This document shows, piece after piece, positions 62,412 through 64,000 of a stretch of DNA of 64,000 nt. This DNA is from Pseudoalteromonas caenipelagi (GTDB lineage: Bacteria > Pseudomonadota > Gammaproteobacteria > Enterobacterales > Alteromonadaceae). Below the pieces are notes generated by a model. The model had not been told where the DNA came from. It did not search any database and saw only the letters and a program-made list of their open reading frames with translations. The DNA lies in the NCBI RefSeq assembly GCF_013140855.1, contig NZ_JABBPG010000002.1:744001-808000 (forward strand). Reading direction: 5' to 3'. The position numbers and the translations under genes were made by a program. Positions within the stretch are counted from its first letter, which is position 1; each line of letters opens with the position of its first letter.

Positions 62412-63605
62412 ATGAAAAAACGATTATTAGCTGTGGCTTTATGCTGTGCCATAAATGGGGCCGCATATGGGGCCGATGTACGAATCAATGGTTTTGCCTC
62501 TATTGTTGCTGGAACTGCAACCGACGACAATATGAAACTATTTGATTATGAAGATGACATATCATTTAGCAATGAAACCATGATTGCATTACAGATATCT
62601 TCAGACTTGGGGGATGGGCTGAGTGCTACGGGTCAACTAGTGGCCCGAGGCAGCGAAGATTACGACGCTGAATTTGCTTGGGCATATATCAGTTATGATG
62701 TGAGCGATAGTTTGCGTGTGAGTCTGGGAAAAATGAGGCTACCTTTGTTCAGGTACTCCGATTTTATTGAAGTTGGCTATGCGTATCGTTGGGTGCGTCC
62801 GCCAACGTCAGTCTATAGTTTAAACACGCCAGCACCTACCGGTATTAGTCTTTTATATACATCGACAATTGGAAATTGGGATTCGTCTATTCAAGCTGTT
62901 TATGGCCGCACAGAAGGAGACTTTAAAGCGATCACTAACAAAGATGATGGCAGTCTAAATGATATTACAGGCCTAAACTGGACAGTGTCGAAAGATTGGT
63001 TAACCTTGCGGGCTTCTTACATGGTAGCCGAAACAACGATTAGCTTAAATAACTCAGCACCTTTGGTTGGATTATCCACTTTATTAAAAACCTATGGCTT
63101 ACAGGAAGAGTTAAACAAACTGGTTATTGATAAAGATGATGGCACATTCTTAGGCCTTGGGTTTGCTATTGATTACAATAACTTTCTTCTAGATGGTGAA
63201 TACACAGAAGTTGAAGCCGAAAATAGCCTTTTGCCAGAGCAGTCTCAGTACTACGTATCGGTTGGGTATAGAATGGAAGATTGGACGGTACACCTAACCT
63301 ACGAAGGCAATGAAGATAAACATCCAACCATCCGTTTTAACAAAGTACCTGAAACAATTACGTTGGCGAATGGTGCAACGGTGCCTTTATCGACCGATCC
63401 TAGCAATCCAAATGCCCCGTTAGTTAGGGACCTGCTCAATGGTGCATTGAGGGCAACTCACGTAGATACAAATACGCTCACTTTAGGTGCTAGATATGAC
63501 TTTCATCCATCTGCTGCCTTTAAGGTCGATTGGAGCCGTCAAGACAATGATTTAACAAATCAAGACAATGACGTTATAGCGGTTGCTATTGACTTGGTAT
63601 TTTAG
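62412..63605 (+). CDS. Outer-membrane porin
   Basis: A 397-residue protein with a signal peptide (ending AAYGA) and a beta-barrel that ends in phenylalanine (VAIDLVF). The strands include RINGFASIVAG and ISYDVSDSLRVSLGKMRLPLFRYSD. The length and the G-K-M-R region resemble the OprP-like and general porins found next to phosphate-type binding proteins. The PstS-like gene follows 9 nt later, with no terminator, so the two form an operon. Confidence 0.85.
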   Translation: MKKRLLAVALCCAINGAAYGADVRINGFASIVAGTATDDNMKLFDYEDDISFSNETMIALQISSDLGDGLSATGQLVARGSEDYDAEFAWAYISYDVSDSLRVSLGKMRLPLFRYSDFIEVGYAYRWVRPPTSVYSLNTPAPTGISLLYTSTIGNWDSSIQAVYGRTEGDFKAITNKDDGSLNDITGLNWTVSKDWLTLRASYMVAETTISLNNSAPLVGLSTLLKTYGLQEELNKLVIDKDDGTFLGLGFAIDYNNFLLDGEYTEVEAENSLLPEQSQYYVSVGYRMEDWTVHLTYEGNEDKHPTIRFNKVPETITLANGATVPLSTDPSNPNAPLVRDLLNGALRATHVDTNTLTLGARYDFHPSAAFKVDWSRQDNDLTNQDNDVIAVAIDLVF

Positions 63606-63614
63606 GAGGCAAAC

Positions 63615-64000
63615 ATGAAAAAGTATTTTGCAGCATGCATGTTTTTAGCAATCAATGTAAGTGCGCAGGCTGAAGTGGCTGTTATTGTTAACCCAAGCAA
63701 CGGTGCTGCCATTGATAAAGATGCGATAGCAAAAATCTATCTTGGCAAAACAAAGTCATTTAGTGACGGTACAAAAGTAAATGCGGTAGGGCTGAACAGT
63801 GGTAGTTCAGTGGATGAATTTACAACCAGTGTGTTGGGAAAATCGAGTAGCCAATACAAAGCATATTGGTCGAAGCTAATATTTACGGGTAAGGGAACAC
63901 CGCCTGAAGCGTTAGACAATGAGCAAGCTGTTATCGATTTTGTAGCGGCTAATGCTGATGCGATTGGTTATGTAGATAGTGCAAAAGTAACCGATAACGT
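63615..64000 (+). CDS. PstS-like phosphate-binding protein (cut by window end)
   Basis: The first ~128 residues of an exported binding protein of the phosphate ABC transporter substrate-binding class (PBP-like). It has a signal peptide (ending VSAQA) and the motifs VIVNPSNGAAIDKDAI and IYLGKTKSFSDGTKV; the FTGKGTPPEAL stretch and IGYVDS follow. Such short PstS-like proteins often occur without the PstABC transporter. GGAGG precedes the ATG. The gene is incomplete because it leaves the window. Confidence 0.8.
   Translation, partial: MKKYFAACMFLAINVSAQAEVAVIVNPSNGAAIDKDAIAKIYLGKTKSFSDGTKVNAVGLNSGSSVDEFTTSVLGKSSSQYKAYWSKLIFTGKGTPPEALDNEQAVIDFVAANADAIGYVDSAKVTDN

Overview
The window looks like part of the chromosome of a marine gammaproteobacterium of the Pseudoalteromonas/Alteromonadales type. 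This is inferred from moderately low GC, a large TonB-dependent receptor, an S8 protease with two C-terminal PPC domains, a tesA/ybbAP block, many sensor kinases and a chromosomal integron-type cassette array. No rRNA or tRNA gene and no CRISPR array was found.

Layout. 1-9.1 kb: alpha/beta hydrolase, LysE-type exporter, an overlapping pair (ATP-grasp ligase plus QEGLA/DUF1704 metallopeptidase), cupin, cytosine deaminase-like enzyme and TonB-dependent receptor. 9.1-14 kb: an accessory region with a small Mu-like phage remnant, a nested mobile element carrying a Y1 (RAYT/IS200-like) transposase, a fibrinogen-domain exported protein, an IS3 fragment and a non-autonomous derivative of the Y1 element. 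14-21 kb: housekeeping and exported enzymes (GNAT, VOC, DUF4336, DUF1579-like, subtilisin-like protease) and a three-domain sulfur enzyme (cysteine desulfurase, metallo-beta-lactamase, rhodanese). 21-28.2 kb: a YbbAP-like ABC exporter divergent from its OmpR-type two-component system, then an MsbA-like half transporter. 28.4-32.2 kb: a serine hydrolase divergent from a CadC-like regulator with TPRs. 32.5-38.8 kb: a LytS/LytTR two-component system divergent from an ABC transporter whose permease carries a degenerate M1-peptidase-like domain.

39.0-43.1 kb: an integron cassette array without an integrase in the window (CALIN type). It has seven small same-strand genes separated by attC-like imperfect palindromes, and the IS-like sequence on each side meets the array exactly at an attC R' position. 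43.3-51.0 kb: four minus-strand signalling genes (two hybrid histidine kinases, an HD-GYP response regulator and a receiver protein), probably one phosphorelay with no DNA-binding output. 51.3-64 kb: porin and chemoreceptor, a solute-binding protein, isochorismatase family hydrolase, small wHTH membrane protein, SelW-like Rdx protein, DUF2141 lipoprotein, tesA with head-to-head ybbA-ybbP, then a second porin and a PstS-like protein running off the window.

The main points for follow-up are: (i) the Y1-transposase element, with 20-bp terminal inverted repeats and tandem duplications at its boundaries; (ii) the cassette array with IS1111-type ends at attC; (iii) the desulfurase-MBL-rhodanese fusion; (iv) the ATP-grasp/DUF1704 pair, which resembles a ligase/carboxypeptidase cycle; and (v) two likely operators, an inverted pair of 11-bp-period direct repeats for the OmpR-type regulator and a 21-bp-period direct repeat for the LytTR regulator. 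All family names rest on reading motifs by eye; no database search was run.
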